Notes: generated from the sequence alone by a model not told the origin. A stretch of 64,000 bases of DNA from Rhodopseudomonas palustris (GCF_034479375.1 NZ_CP140155.1:5241910-5305909), one strand, 5' to 3'. Positions 34,810-44,600 are shown, numbered from the stretch's first letter. Made by a program: numbers and translations.

Positions 34810-35511
34810 CTACAGGATTGCGCCGAACAGCTTGCCGATACCGGCCGTGAGTCCCAGCGCCAGCGCACCCCAGAACGTCACGCGGATCGTGGCGCGCGGG
34901 ATGGTGGCGCCGCCCGCCTTGGCGCCGACGGCGCCGAGGATGGCGAGAAAGCCGAGTGAAGCGGCCGATGTCAGAGGGATCAGCAGGTTCGCAGGCGAGA
35001 TGATCACCATCAGCAGCGGCATCGCGGCGCCGACCGTGAAGGTCAGCGCCGAGGTGAGGGCGGCCTGCACCGGCCGGGCCGTCGTCGTCTGCGTGATGCC
35101 GAGTTCGTCCCGCGCATGCGCGCCGAGCGCATCCGACTTCATCAATTGCGCGGCCACCTGCCGGGCCAGCGTCCGGTCGACGCCCCGCTTGACGTAGATC
35201 TCGGCGAGTTCGTCGAGCTCTCCGTCGGGGTCGTCGCGCAATTCGCGGGCCTCGCGCCGAAGGTCGGCGTTCTCGGTGTCGGATTGCGAACTCACCGAGA
35301 CGTATTCGCCCGCGGCCATCGACATCGCGCCGGCCACAAGTCCGGCGACACCGGCAATCAGCACGTCGTTCTGATGCGCCGCGGCTGCGGCGACGCCGAC
35401 GATCAGGCTCGCTGTCGAAATAATCCCGTCATTGGCGCCCAGCACCGCTGCGCGCAGCCATCCGATCCGATTGACGAGGTGGATCTCCTTGGGCCGGACC
35501 GATCGAATCAC
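34810..35511 (-). CDS. VIT1/CCC1 family metal transporter
   Basis: 233 aa, starting at a GTG (35509-35511) with GGAG seven bases upstream. The N-terminal helix has the family signature RIGWLRAAVLGANDGIISTASLIVGV, followed by AGAMSMAAGEYVSVSSQSDTE. A cytoplasmic acidic helix (DDPDGELDELAEIYVKRGVD) provides the metal-binding glutamates, and three further helices close the protein. VIT/CCC1 proteins carry Fe2+ or Mn2+, out of the cytoplasm in bacteria. It stands alone. The 295 bases upstream (35512-35806) show no gene. Confidence 0.92.
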   Translation of the reverse strand: MIRSVRPKEIHLVNRIGWLRAAVLGANDGIISTASLIVGVAAAAAHQNDVLIAGVAGLVAGAMSMAAGEYVSVSSQSDTENADLRREARELRDDPDGELDELAEIYVKRGVDRTLARQVAAQLMKSDALGAHARDELGITQTTTARPVQAALTSALTFTVGAAMPLLMVIISPANLLIPLTSAASLGFLAILGAVGAKAGGATIPRATIRVTFWGALALGLTAGIGKLFGAIL

Positions 35512-35806
35512 CACGCGTCTCCGGAATGGATGCAAGATCGGGACTCGCCGACGAGCCGACAGCACTGTCTGAATGCGATTCTGTGCGGCGGTGCAACGAA
35601 TCTGATCGCGACGGTGCGCCGTCGTGTTTCGATCCTGCGCGCCCGGGCGATCGGTGACCCTCGTTTCGCTTCTGCGATCAACAGGCCTGAGATTTACAGC
35701 CTGACAAGCCGGGGGATTCCGAGGAGCGCGCTCTGGCTGGAAACCGGCCGGCGTGGGACAACGCAGGGGCGCGAGGCAAGCCTGCCGCCAATGGATGGAT
35801 GGACCG

Positions 35807-35971
35807 ATGAACGACCACAAACACGATCGAGAAACGCCGGCTGCGGACGGGCGCGACTGGAGGCGGATCCACCATTCGCCGGCTTTCTGGATCGGCATCG
35901 TGCTCTGCCTGGCCGCCATCGCCGTCTATCTCTGGTCCGACGACCTGTCATGGCGCCCCAGCGGGCAATAA
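35807..35971 (+). CDS. Small membrane protein, 54 aa
   Basis: A charged start (MNDHKHDRETPAADGRDWRR) precedes one membrane helix (SPAFWIGIVLCLAAIAVYLW) and a short SDDLSWRP tail. The arrangement and the SDDLSWRP ending recur in many Rhizobiales small proteins, so it looks real. GGATGGA before the ATG is a modest ribosome-binding site. The function is unknown. Confidence 0.7.
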   Translation: MNDHKHDRETPAADGRDWRRIHHSPAFWIGIVLCLAAIAVYLWSDDLSWRPSGQ

Positions 35972-36112
35972 CCGGCTCCATCAACGTGGCGTCCGTGGCT
36001 GTATCCAATGCCCGTGCCGGCGACGCGAGCCACACCGCCGAAAAACGGCAGTGCTTTCCCGCGCGCTGGATCGCGTTTGGTGCCGAGGGAGTCTGCGATA
36101 CGTCAGAATTGA

Positions 36113-36187
36113 TGGTGGGCGCACAAGGGATCGAACCTTGGACCTCTCCCGTGTGAAGGGAACGCTCTCCCGCTGAGCTATGCGCCC
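36113..36187 (-). tRNA. tRNA-Val (anticodon CAC), CCA encoded
   Basis: Read on the minus strand: acceptor GGGCGCA pairs with TGCGCCC, D arm GCTC/GAGC, anticodon stem TTCCC/GGGAG with loop TTCACAC, and T arm AGGTTCGATCCCT. The anticodon is CAC and CCA is encoded at 36113-36115. Confidence 0.97.
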
Positions 36188-36340
36188 GGGACCGATCGGA
36201 ACGGGCCGCGAGGCGGCCGGTCGTGGTGATCGTTGATCGGGCGATTTACGGAGTGCGGGGCGGGGGTGTCAAGCGCCAAGCCCGGGATTTGCGGCCGGGT
36301 TCACCCATTTGCCGCGGTCGCGGCGGCGATGCCGCGGCCC

Positions 36341-37576
36341 TCAGCCGATCTGCCGGGCGCGCGAGGCGTGCGACTGCAGCGCGCGGATGCGTTCGGCCAG
36401 CGTGCCGCCGGCGACCGCCGGAGCGGCGGGCGTCTCGGCGCCGTTGCGGGGGGACGCCGCGGACGGGGCCGCCTTGGATGCGGCGGCGGCGGGCGACGGC
36501 GCGCTCTGGCCGGCCAGAATGGCTTCGATCGGCGAATCCGGGCCTTCCAGCGTGATCGCGAGCTTGGCGACTTCGGCGGCGATGTCGTTGATGCGCTCGC
36601 GCAGCAGCGCGTTCTCCATCCGCTCGGTTGCCCAGGTGCTCTCGGTCTGCTGCTGGATCGCGGCCAGCTCGCGCTGCGCCTTGGCGCGTTCGTCGCGGGC
36701 GATGCGCAATTGCTCTTCCAGCGCGGCCTTCTCGTCGCGCAGCCGGGCGAGGTCGGGCGACGCAGCAGCTTTGCCCGTGCCCTTGGCGGTGGTGCCGGCG
36801 GCGGCGCGCAGCTCGGCGTTCTCGGCCTCGAGCGCGGCGACGCGGCTGCCGAGCAGCTCGGCTTCCTTGACCTGCGCCAGCAATTGCCGGTCGAGGTCGG
36901 CGACGCGCTGGCTGAGATTGTCGACGCGCGCGCGGGCGTCCTCGAGCTCGCGGGTGGCGCTGGCGGATTCGCCGCGCTGGGCTTCGAGCCGCGTCTGCGT
37001 CGCGGCGTATTCCTTCTCGGCTTCGCCGACACGGGCGCGCAGTTCCTCGATCTGGGTGCGCACGGCGACCAGCTCGATCTGCCGCGTATCGGCGAGCATC
37101 GAGCGGTCCGCCAACGCGCTGTTGATCTGCGCCAGCTCGGCCTGCTTCTCGGTCAGCGCCGTCTCGGCGCTGCGCAGCGCCTGGGTTTTGGCGGCGAACT
37201 CCTCTTCGGTGGTGCGGAGCTGCTCTTTCACCGCCTTCTCGCGCGCCTCCAGCGTGAAGATCGCCTCGTTCTTCTCGGCGAGCTCGACCTTGAGGCGGTT
37301 GACCGCGTCGCTCTTGCGCCCGAGTTCGGCGAGCTGGCTGGTGGTCTTGTTCCTGAGCTGGTCGACGCTCATCTCCAGCCGCCGCGCCGACATCGCGAAT
37401 TCGGCGCGGAGCTGGTCCTTGTCGGCCTGGATTTCGGCCATCGACAGCGGCGTCGCCGCCTCCAGCCGCTTGGTGGTCAGCCGCACCGCGCGATTGTGCA
37501 CCAACGGCGCAATCATCAGCGCGAGCAGCATCGCCACCAGAAAGCCGATCGCCAGATACATGATCTGCTCGACCAT
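36341..37576 (-). CDS. Membrane-anchored coiled-coil protein, function unknown
   Basis: 411 aa. One N-terminal membrane helix (residues 5-26, MYLAIGFLVAMLLALMIAPLV) is followed by almost 300 residues of heptad-rich coiled coil (about 45-340) dominated by Ala, Glu, Arg, Gln and Leu. A low-complexity Ala/Pro/Ser stretch (about 355-395) precedes a short tail GGTLAERIRALQSHASRARQIG. The layout resembles polar-organising or envelope-spanning scaffold proteins, but no family is recognised. It stands alone between tRNA-Val and the DUF1134 gene. Confidence 0.85.
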   Translation of the reverse strand: MVEQIMYLAIGFLVAMLLALMIAPLVHNRAVRLTTKRLEAATPLSMAEIQADKDQLRAEFAMSARRLEMSVDQLRNKTTSQLAELGRKSDAVNRLKVELAEKNEAIFTLEAREKAVKEQLRTTEEEFAAKTQALRSAETALTEKQAELAQINSALADRSMLADTRQIELVAVRTQIEELRARVGEAEKEYAATQTRLEAQRGESASATRELEDARARVDNLSQRVADLDRQLLAQVKEAELLGSRVAALEAENAELRAAAGTTAKGTGKAAASPDLARLRDEKAALEEQLRIARDERAKAQRELAAIQQQTESTWATERMENALLRERINDIAAEVAKLAITLEGPDSPIEAILAGQSAPSPAAAASKAAPSAASPRNGAETPAAPAVAGGTLAERIRALQSHASRARQIG

Positions 37577-37831
37577 GAAAGTCTCCTACCCGAGGAATTC
37601 CGAGCGCCCACGCTCCGCGATCCGGCCGGAATGGCGGATCGCGCCTGCGCGACGTCTGATGCGAGCCGATGGTGCGGCGTGCCGTTGCCTGAACATTGGT
37701 CCCGGCAAACGTCACCGTCCGGCCGGAAATCTCCAGCCCGCACAATGCCACGGAGCGGCGCCGCTGCGCCAGAGCGTTGCGGCGTTAACGTGAATCCCGG
37801 CGGGGGATGGCTGCCTGATCGGCAGCCCGGA

Positions 37832-38422
37832 TCAGAATGGATTCCAGGTCGCGGTCGGGGTGAACTTCAGATAGCCGATATTGGCGCCCAGCCGCAGTCC
37901 GATGCCGGACTGGATCGGCACCAGCACGATGTTGTTCGCCGTCAGCGCCGTCATGCCGAAGCCGCCGACCACATAGGCCGAGCCGTCGATGCCGCCGAAG
38001 CGCTGGTAGATCGCGTTGGTGGAAGGAAGGTTGTAGACCAGCGTCATGGTCCGGGCGCCGTTGCCGCCCCAGTCGAAGCCGACCGAAGGACCCTGCCAGT
38101 ACACCCGCAGATCGCCCGCGTTCTTGGTATACAGCGTGCCCTCGCCATAGCGCAGGCCGGCGACGAAGGCGCCGGAGCCTTCCTCGCCCAGCACGTAGCC
38201 GTTCGGCAGGCCCCATTGGCTGACTGCGCGCTCGATCACCGAGGCGAGGCCGCGAGACACATTGCCGAAGAAGCGGTGGCCGGCATTGGTCAGCTCTTCC
38301 GGTCCATAGGTAGCCGGGCCCGGACCAGCCTTGGGCGGCAACTGCTGCTGCGCCGATGCCGGCACGATGAGGGCCGCCGACGCAATCAGCGCCAGCGCGG
38401 CACGACGTGAAACGATGGTCAT
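37832..38422 (-). CDS. eipA: DUF1134 protein (EipA-like envelope integrity protein)
   Basis: 196 aa. A signal peptide (MTIVSRRAALALIASAALIVPASAQ) is followed by a DUF1134 beta-barrel-like domain: ELTNAGHRFFGNVSRGLASVIERAVSQWGLPNGYVLGEEGSGAFVAGLRYGEG, and VYWQGPSVGFDWGGNGARTMTLVYNL. The Brucella member EipA is periplasmic and needed for envelope integrity. The ATG at 38420-38422 has AGGGG eight bases before it; a GTG nine bases further up is possible. Identity rests on recalled family features. Confidence 0.85.
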   Translation of the reverse strand: MTIVSRRAALALIASAALIVPASAQQQLPPKAGPGPATYGPEELTNAGHRFFGNVSRGLASVIERAVSQWGLPNGYVLGEEGSGAFVAGLRYGEGTLYTKNAGDLRVYWQGPSVGFDWGGNGARTMTLVYNLPSTNAIYQRFGGIDGSAYVVGGFGMTALTANNIVLVPIQSGIGLRLGANIGYLKFTPTATWNPF

Positions 38423-38533
38423 CAAACTCACCCCTGGGTCTCAAATCCCCGACGCCGCCTTAACCGGATGCTGACCTGCACCCTCTTACTGTGGCGCCTC
38501 TGCCCCGCGACTCGGACGTTATCGGTTTCAACT

Positions 38534-39040
38534 ATGACGGCACAACGGCAGGAAGGAAACGCGCTGCGCCTCGGTTTTGCCACGATCGGGCTGGCCGCGT
38601 TGCTGCTATGTCCCACGGGCCCCACGGCGCGCGCGGAGGGGGCCACTACCGAACGGATCGTGGTCGATCGGCACACCGGGCTGGCGATCGACGGCTTCGA
38701 TCCGGTGGCCTATTTCGCCGACGGCGCGGCCCGGGTCGGGGCTGCCGATTTCGAGGCTTCGGCCGCTGGAGCGATCTGGCGGTTCCGCAACGCCTCGAAC
38801 AGGGCGGCCTTCGTCGGCCACCCCGAGATCTACGCGCCGCAGTTCGGCGGTTATGATCCCGTCGGCGTCGCGCGCGGGGTGCCGTTGCAGGGCAATGCGA
38901 GGATCTGGCTGGTCGCCGGCCAGCGGCTGTATTTGTTCAGCCGCGAGGACGATCGGGACGCCTTCGCGGCCGCGCCGGAGCGCATCCTGGCACGGGCCCG
39001 GGCGCAATGGCCCGGGCTGATCGCCACAATGGCCGAATAG
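38534..39040 (+). CDS. YHS-like domain protein, exported
   Basis: 168 aa. A hydrophobic export signal (about residues 14-34, FATIGLAALLLCPTGPTARAEG) precedes the domain VDRHTGLAIDGFDPVAYFADG...AIWRFRNASNRAAFVGHPEIYAPQFGGYDPVGVARG, typical of the YHS-like family of secreted proteins (a short motif thought to bind metal). The ATG at 38534 is one of several possible starts; no strong ribosome-binding site is seen. The function is unknown. It is divergent from the DUF1134 gene. Confidence 0.8.
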   Translation: MTAQRQEGNALRLGFATIGLAALLLCPTGPTARAEGATTERIVVDRHTGLAIDGFDPVAYFADGAARVGAADFEASAAGAIWRFRNASNRAAFVGHPEIYAPQFGGYDPVGVARGVPLQGNARIWLVAGQRLYLFSREDDRDAFAAAPERILARARAQWPGLIATMAE

Positions 39041-39064
39041 CGGGCCTGCCGCCGCAGCGTCTCG

Positions 39065-39901
39065 TCAGGACGCGGCCCGGGCGTCGCCCCAGGCGATGAA
39101 CTCCGGCACGATGAAGTTCGGCCGCGGCTCGTCGAACCGCAGCGGCCCGCCGCTGCTGTCGGTCAGCTCGCCGCCGGCGGCGATCACCACTGCGGCGCCT
39201 GCAGCGATGTCCCATTCGCAGGTCGGTGACAGCCGCGGATAGATGTCGGCCTCGCCGTCGGCGATCCGGCAGAATTTCAGCGCCGATCCCATCCGCGCGT
39301 GCACGCCGCCCGGCCGGTCGGCGATGAAAGCCAACGTGCGTTCGTCGAGATGCAGCCGGCTGATCGCCACGATCCACGGCGCGCCATCGGCAGGCATCGG
39401 CCGCGTGTGGATCGGCGTCGCAGCGTAGCCCGAGCCGTCGGCGGCGATCGCAAGCCGCTCGGCGCCGTGGCCGACCAGGCCGCGCCACACCAGCCCGAGC
39501 GCCGGCGCGCCGACGATGCCGAGCAGCGGCTTGCCGTCGGTCACCAGCGCCAGATTGACGGTGAATTCGTCGCGCCCGGCGACGTATTCCTTGGTGCCGT
39601 CGAGCGGGTCGACCAGGAAGAAGCTCCCCGAGCTCGGCCGGCCGAGGCCGCAGCGCTCTTCCGACAGCGCCGGCACGTCGGGCGCGATCTGCTTCAGCCC
39701 TTCGGCGATGATCCGGTCGGCGGCGAGGTCGGCGGTGGTCACCGGCGAGCCGTCCGGCTTGTGCTCGACCGGGTCGGAACGGTCGGTGGCCAGAATCGCG
39801 GCTCCGGCGCGCAGCACCAGCTCGGTCAATGGCTGCATCAAAGCGATGGCGTCGTTATGCGAAATCAAAGGTCCCGTACCGAACGCCTGGCCCTTACCCA
39901 T
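39065..39901 (-). CDS. cysQ: 3'(2'),5'-bisphosphate nucleotidase
   Basis: 278 aa. Inositol-monophosphatase-fold enzyme. Metal and catalytic motifs are SEE (about residue 80, ALSEERCG), DPLDGTKEY (about 97-105) and WDIAAGAAVVIAAGG (about 228-242). The Lys/Tyr after DGT (DGTKEY) marks the CysQ branch rather than inositol phosphatases. It removes 3'-phosphoadenosine 5'-phosphate, a by-product of sulfate assimilation, linking it to the sulfur genes elsewhere in the window. The ATG at 39899-39901 is preferred over an upstream TTG. Confidence 0.94.
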   Translation of the reverse strand: MGKGQAFGTGPLISHNDAIALMQPLTELVLRAGAAILATDRSDPVEHKPDGSPVTTADLAADRIIAEGLKQIAPDVPALSEERCGLGRPSSGSFFLVDPLDGTKEYVAGRDEFTVNLALVTDGKPLLGIVGAPALGLVWRGLVGHGAERLAIAADGSGYAATPIHTRPMPADGAPWIVAISRLHLDERTLAFIADRPGGVHARMGSALKFCRIADGEADIYPRLSPTCEWDIAAGAAVVIAAGGELTDSSGGPLRFDEPRPNFIVPEFIAWGDARAAS

Positions 39902-40033
39902 CAACCTGTCTTCCTCCGTCTGGCCGGTTGTCCCGGTCCCTCTGTTGGCAGCGCAACCGGCCGCAGTGTATCAAGCCATTCAGCATGGCTGATTCGTCTT
40001 GAACGAGCCGCGCGATTTCCGAGGAGCAGACAG

Positions 40034-40687
40034 ATGTCCGGCAATCCCCCTTCCGTCCAGGCCCCCGCTCCGGACGCGCTCGAACTGGCGGCGCTGCTGT
40101 GTTCGCGGGTCTGTCATGATCTCATCAGCCCGGTCGGGGCGATCGTCAATGGTCTCGAAGTGCTGGACGACAGTTCCAAGCAGGAAGATCGCGATTTTGC
40201 CCTCGATCTGATCCGCAAGAGCGCCCGGACCGCGTCCGCGCGGCTGCAGTTCTGCCGGCTGGCGTTCGGCGCCGCCGGCTCCGCCGGCGCCCAGATCGAC
40301 CTCGGCGACGCCCAGAACATGGCCCGCGGCCATCTCGAGGACGAGAAGACCAAGCTCGCCTGGAATCTGCCGCGGGTGCTGCTGGCGAAGAACCGCGTGA
40401 AGCTCCTGCTCAACATGCTGATCATCGCGCAGCAGACGATTCCGCGCGGCGGTACTCTGACGGTCGAGCCGGTCGGCGAGGGCGAGCATCTCTCGTTTCG
40501 CGTGGTGGCTGCGGGCCTCAACGCGCGGATGCCGCAGAACATCGTCGAAATGCTCAGCGGCAGTCACGCCGGTCCGGTCGAGTCGCACGGCGTGCAGCCG
40601 TACTACACGCGCCTTCTGGCCCAGTCCTGCGGGCTCGACGTGACGCTTGCGCCAGAGGGTGAGACCATGGTCGTCGGCGCCATCTGA
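40034..40687 (+). CDS. chpT: Histidine phosphotransferase ChpT
   Basis: 217 aa. The phospho-accepting His28 lies in LCSRVCHDLISPVGAIVNGLEVL, as in ChpT, and the C-terminal half is a degenerate ATPase-like domain. ChpT passes phosphate from the CckA kinase to CtrA and CpdR in alphaproteobacteria. Here it is close to ctrA (7 kb) and right before the chemotaxis genes. GAGGAG upstream of the ATG fixes the start. A gap of 186 bases, AT-rich, precedes cheA. Confidence 0.93.
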   Translation: MSGNPPSVQAPAPDALELAALLCSRVCHDLISPVGAIVNGLEVLDDSSKQEDRDFALDLIRKSARTASARLQFCRLAFGAAGSAGAQIDLGDAQNMARGHLEDEKTKLAWNLPRVLLAKNRVKLLLNMLIIAQQTIPRGGTLTVEPVGEGEHLSFRVVAAGLNARMPQNIVEMLSGSHAGPVESHGVQPYYTRLLAQSCGLDVTLAPEGETMVVGAI

Positions 40688-40873
40688 GCGCGGGCGTCGA
40701 TGGTAAAGGCGGGGTTGCGACGGCCCGCCTAGTAGTCGTACGGGTTCGACTATTGATTTAATCAGACTCACCGGACTGGAATACGCAACCAATATTAAAC
40801 GCTTTCCGCAGACAGTGGCCGCATCACTTCGGTCACGGCTGCTGCCGTGCGCCGCGCAAAGAGGCCAGCGCAC

Positions 40874-43672
40874 ATGGACGATCTTCTCCGTGAGTTTTTG
40901 ACGGAAACCTTCGAAAGCCTGGATACGGTTGACAATCAACTGGTCCGCTTCGAGCAGGAGCCGAACAACGCGAAGATACTGGATAACATCTTCAGGCTCG
41001 TTCACACCATCAAGGGCACCTGCGGGTTCCTTGGCCTGCCGCGACTGGAAGCGCTGGCGCATGCGGCCGAAACGTTGATGGGCAAATTCCGCGACGGCAT
41101 GCCGGTAACCGGTGAGGCCGTGACGCTGATCCTGACCACGATCGACCGCATCAAGGACATTCTCGGCGGGCTGGAAGCCACCGAGGCCGAGCCCGAGGGC
41201 GAAGACGGCGACCTGATCGGCGAGCTCGAACGATTGTCGATGCGCACGCCGGAGGAGATCGCCGCCGAGCTGGGCGGCGCTGCGCCGGTCGCCGAAGCCG
41301 CACCGGAGGAAGCCGCACCGGCCGAGCCGGCTGTGGTCGAGCCGGTGGTGGCGGAAGGTTCGCTGGTGCCGCAGACGCTGGAGCGCCCGTTGCGCCCGGG
41401 CGAAGTGTCGCTCGACGAGCTGGAGCGCGCTTTCCGGGAAACCGCGATCGAGATCGCGTCGCCGCCGCTGGCGCCGGTCGCAAGCGAAGCCGAGACGCCT
41501 GCCCCCGCCGCGCCGGTCGTCGAGGCCGCCAAGCCGGCGCCGAAGCCCGCCGCAAAGGCCCCGAAGAAGAACGCCGATCAGGAGGCGCCCGCGGAGGGTG
41601 ACCGGATCGCCAACCAGTCGATCCGGGTCAACGTCGACACGCTCGAACACCTGATGACCATGGTGTCCGAGCTGGTGCTGACCCGAAACCAGTTGCTCGA
41701 GATCAGCCGCCGCCACGAGGACACCGAGTTCAAGGTGCCGCTGCAGCGGCTCTCCACCGTCACTGCCGAGCTGCAGGACGGCGTGATGAAGACCCGGATG
41801 CAGCCGATCGGCAACGCCTGGCAGAAGCTGCCGCGTATCGTGCGCGACCTCGCTGCCGAACTCGGCAAGCAGATCGAACTCGAGATGCACGGTGCCGACA
41901 CCGAGCTCGACCGCCAGGTGCTCGACCTGATCAAGGATCCGCTCACCCACATGGTGCGCAACTCCGCCGACCACGGCCTGGAGCGCCCCGAGGACCGCGT
42001 CCGCAACGGCAAGCCCGAGCAGGGCACCATCCGTCTGTCCGCCTATCACGAAGGCGGCCACATCGTGATCTGCATCGCCGACAACGGCCGCGGGCTCGAC
42101 ACCGAGCGGATCAAGGCCAAGGCGCTCGCCAACGGCCTGGTCACCGAAGCCGAAGTCGAGAAGATGACCGAGGCGCAGATTCACAAATTCATCTTCGCGC
42201 CCGGCTTCTCGACGGCCGCCGCGATCACCAGCGTGTCCGGCCGCGGCGTCGGCATGGACGTGGTGCGCACCAACATCGATCAGATCGGCGGCACCATCGA
42301 GATCAAGTCGGTGGCCGGCGAGGGCTCCAGCGTCACCATCAAGATTCCGCTGACGCTGGCGATCGTCTCGGCGCTGATCGTCGAGGCCGGCGGCGACCGC
42401 TTCGCGATCCCGCAGCTCGCGGTGGTCGAGCTGGTGCGCGCGCGGGCCAATTCCGAGCACCGCATCGAGCGCATCAAGGACACCCCGGTGCTGCGGCTGC
42501 GCGACAAGCTGCTGCCGCTGATGCACCTGAAGAAACTGCTGCACATCGACGACGGCACCGCCTCGACCGAACCCGAGAACGGCTTCATCGTGGTGACGCA
42601 GGTCGGCAGCCAGACCTTCGGCATCGTCGTCGACGGCGTGTTCCACACCGAGGAAATCGTCGTCAAGCCGATGTCGACCAAGCTGCGCCACATCGGCATG
42701 TTCTCCGGCAACACCATCCTGGGCGACGGCGCGGTGATCATGATCGTCGATCCGAACGGAATCGCGCAGGCGCTCGGCACCTCGGTGTCGGCACAGCACG
42801 ATCTGGCGGAGCAGAGCGCGGCGACGCGCGCGGCCTCGACCGAGCAGCTCACCTCGCTGCTGGTGTTCCGCTCCGGCTCTCCGCAGCCGAAGGCGGTGCC
42901 GCTGTCGCTGGTCACGCGTCTCGAAGAGATTGCCGCCGACAAGATCGAATCCTCGAACGGCCGCTACATGGTGCAGTACCGCGACCAACTGATGCCGCTG
43001 GTGCTGATGGAGGGCGTCGAGGTCGCGAGCACGGGCGTGCAGCCGATCCTGGTGTTCGCCGACGACGATCGCAGCATGGGTCTCGTGGTCGACGAGATCG
43101 TCGACATCGTCGAGGAGCATCTGCAGATCCAGGTCGGCTCCAGCCGCGAGGGCATTCTCGGCTCGGCCGTGATCAAGGGGCTGGCGACGGAAGTCATCGA
43201 TGTCGCCCACTTCCTGCCGATGGCGTTCTCCGACTGGCTCTCCCGCAAGGAGATGAAGCAGTCGATCGCCAGCCGCTCCGTGCTGCTGGTCGACGACTCC
43301 GCGTTCTTCCGCAACATGCTCGGTCCGGTGCTGAAGGCGGCCGGCTACAAGGTTCGGCTGGCGACCTCGGCGGTCGAAGGGCTGTCGGTGCTGCGTAGCG
43401 GCGCCAATTTCGACGTGATCCTGACCGACATCGAGATGCCGGAAATGAACGGCTTCGAGTTCGCCGAGGCGATCCGCGCCGATACCAAGCTGGCCCCGAC
43501 CCCGGTGATCGCGTTGTCGTCGCTGGTGTCGCCGGCGGCGATCGAGCGCGGACGTCAGGCCGGCCTCACCGACTACGTCGCCAAATTCGATCGCCCGGGC
43601 CTGATCGCGGCGCTGAAGGAGCAGACCGCGAGCATCGAGCCGGTCGAGGCTTTGCAGCAGCAGGCGGCGTGA
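40874..43672 (+). CDS. cheA: Chemotaxis histidine kinase CheA with C-terminal receiver
   Basis: 932 aa, larger than usual. Domains in order: Hpt (1-105, phospho-accepting His44 in LVHTIKGTCGF), an Ala/Pro/Glu-rich linker in place of a clear P2 (about 140-245), dimerisation and HATPase (about 255-500; NSADHG, GRGLD, GRGVGMDVV), a CheW-like domain (about 510-640), a second CheW-like region (about 655-775), and a receiver (about 800-925) whose phospho-accepting residue is Asp852 (ILTDIEMPEMNG). A hybrid CheA can hand its phosphate to its own receiver. The next gene's extended start overlaps its stop, so the cluster is an operon. No chemoreceptor gene is present. Confidence 0.96.
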   Translation: MDDLLREFLTETFESLDTVDNQLVRFEQEPNNAKILDNIFRLVHTIKGTCGFLGLPRLEALAHAAETLMGKFRDGMPVTGEAVTLILTTIDRIKDILGGLEATEAEPEGEDGDLIGELERLSMRTPEEIAAELGGAAPVAEAAPEEAAPAEPAVVEPVVAEGSLVPQTLERPLRPGEVSLDELERAFRETAIEIASPPLAPVASEAETPAPAAPVVEAAKPAPKPAAKAPKKNADQEAPAEGDRIANQSIRVNVDTLEHLMTMVSELVLTRNQLLEISRRHEDTEFKVPLQRLSTVTAELQDGVMKTRMQPIGNAWQKLPRIVRDLAAELGKQIELEMHGADTELDRQVLDLIKDPLTHMVRNSADHGLERPEDRVRNGKPEQGTIRLSAYHEGGHIVICIADNGRGLDTERIKAKALANGLVTEAEVEKMTEAQIHKFIFAPGFSTAAAITSVSGRGVGMDVVRTNIDQIGGTIEIKSVAGEGSSVTIKIPLTLAIVSALIVEAGGDRFAIPQLAVVELVRARANSEHRIERIKDTPVLRLRDKLLPLMHLKKLLHIDDGTASTEPENGFIVVTQVGSQTFGIVVDGVFHTEEIVVKPMSTKLRHIGMFSGNTILGDGAVIMIVDPNGIAQALGTSVSAQHDLAEQSAATRAASTEQLTSLLVFRSGSPQPKAVPLSLVTRLEEIAADKIESSNGRYMVQYRDQLMPLVLMEGVEVASTGVQPILVFADDDRSMGLVVDEIVDIVEEHLQIQVGSSREGILGSAVIKGLATEVIDVAHFLPMAFSDWLSRKEMKQSIASRSVLLVDDSAFFRNMLGPVLKAAGYKVRLATSAVEGLSVLRSGANFDVILTDIEMPEMNGFEFAEAIRADTKLAPTPVIALSSLVSPAAIERGRQAGLTDYVAKFDRPGLIAALKEQTASIEPVEALQQQAA

Positions 43673-43698
43673 TGGATATCCAGGAAGGACACCACAGC

Positions 43699-44169
43699 AT
43701 GAACCGGCAGGTCGATGCCATCAGCGGCAACACCACCCAATTCGCCACGGCGATGATCGGCGGACAGCTTTTCGGGCTGCCGATCTCGCGGGTCCAGGAC
43801 GTGTTCATGCCGGAACGGCTGACGCGGGTGCCGCTGGCGCCCGACGACGTCGCCGGCGTGCTCAATCTCCGCGGCCGCATCGTCACCGCGATCGACATGC
43901 GCACCCGTCTCGGCCTGCCGCGGATCGACGACGGCAAGCCGCCGATGGCGATGGGCGTCGATCTGCGCGGCGAATCCTACGGCCTGCTGATCGATACGAT
44001 CGGCGAGGTGCTGACGCTTCCCGACGAGGGCCGCGAGGTCAATCCGGTCAACCTCGATCCGCGGATGGCATCCTTCGCCAACGGCGTTCATCGTCTCGAC
44101 GGCCAGTTGATGGTCGTTCTCGACGTCGACAAGGTTCTCGAAATCGCGAACGCGCGGATGGCCGCGTAA
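43699..44169 (+). CDS. cheW: Chemotaxis adaptor CheW
   Basis: 156 aa. It has the CheW beta-barrel pattern: FATAMIGGQLFGLPISRVQDVFMPERLTRVPLAPDDVAGVLNLRGRIVTAIDMRTRLG, which couples receptors to CheA. AAGGA before the ATG at 43699 favours this start over the ATG at 43672, which overlaps the cheA stop. It lies between cheA and cheY. Confidence 0.95.
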   Translation: MNRQVDAISGNTTQFATAMIGGQLFGLPISRVQDVFMPERLTRVPLAPDDVAGVLNLRGRIVTAIDMRTRLGLPRIDDGKPPMAMGVDLRGESYGLLIDTIGEVLTLPDEGREVNPVNLDPRMASFANGVHRLDGQLMVVLDVDKVLEIANARMAA

Positions 44170-44234
44170 CCTCGCGATGGCTTCGGCCGCAACCATCGCC
44201 CGCCCATCCGGGCGGCGACTGATAGAGGCAGACA

Positions 44235-44600
<366 letters not shown>

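Noticed and set aside
36113..36187. tRNA-Val as an attachment site of an integrated element
   Set aside because: No integrase, no duplicated tRNA 3' end and no foreign-looking genes next to it.
36233..38410. A 725-codon open frame opposite the coiled-coil gene
   Set aside because: Gly/Arg/Leu-rich shadow; the minus-strand genes have clear starts, helices and a signal peptide.
40741..40873. CtrA box in front of cheA
   Set aside because: The TTAA half-sites in this AT-rich stretch do not have the TTAA-N7-TTAA spacing.
39980..43210. A 1076-codon open frame on the minus strand opposite cheA and chpT
   Set aside because: It mirrors the strong codon bias of cheA in high-GC DNA, is rich in Arg, His, Asp and Gly without any domain, and cheA on the other strand is certain.
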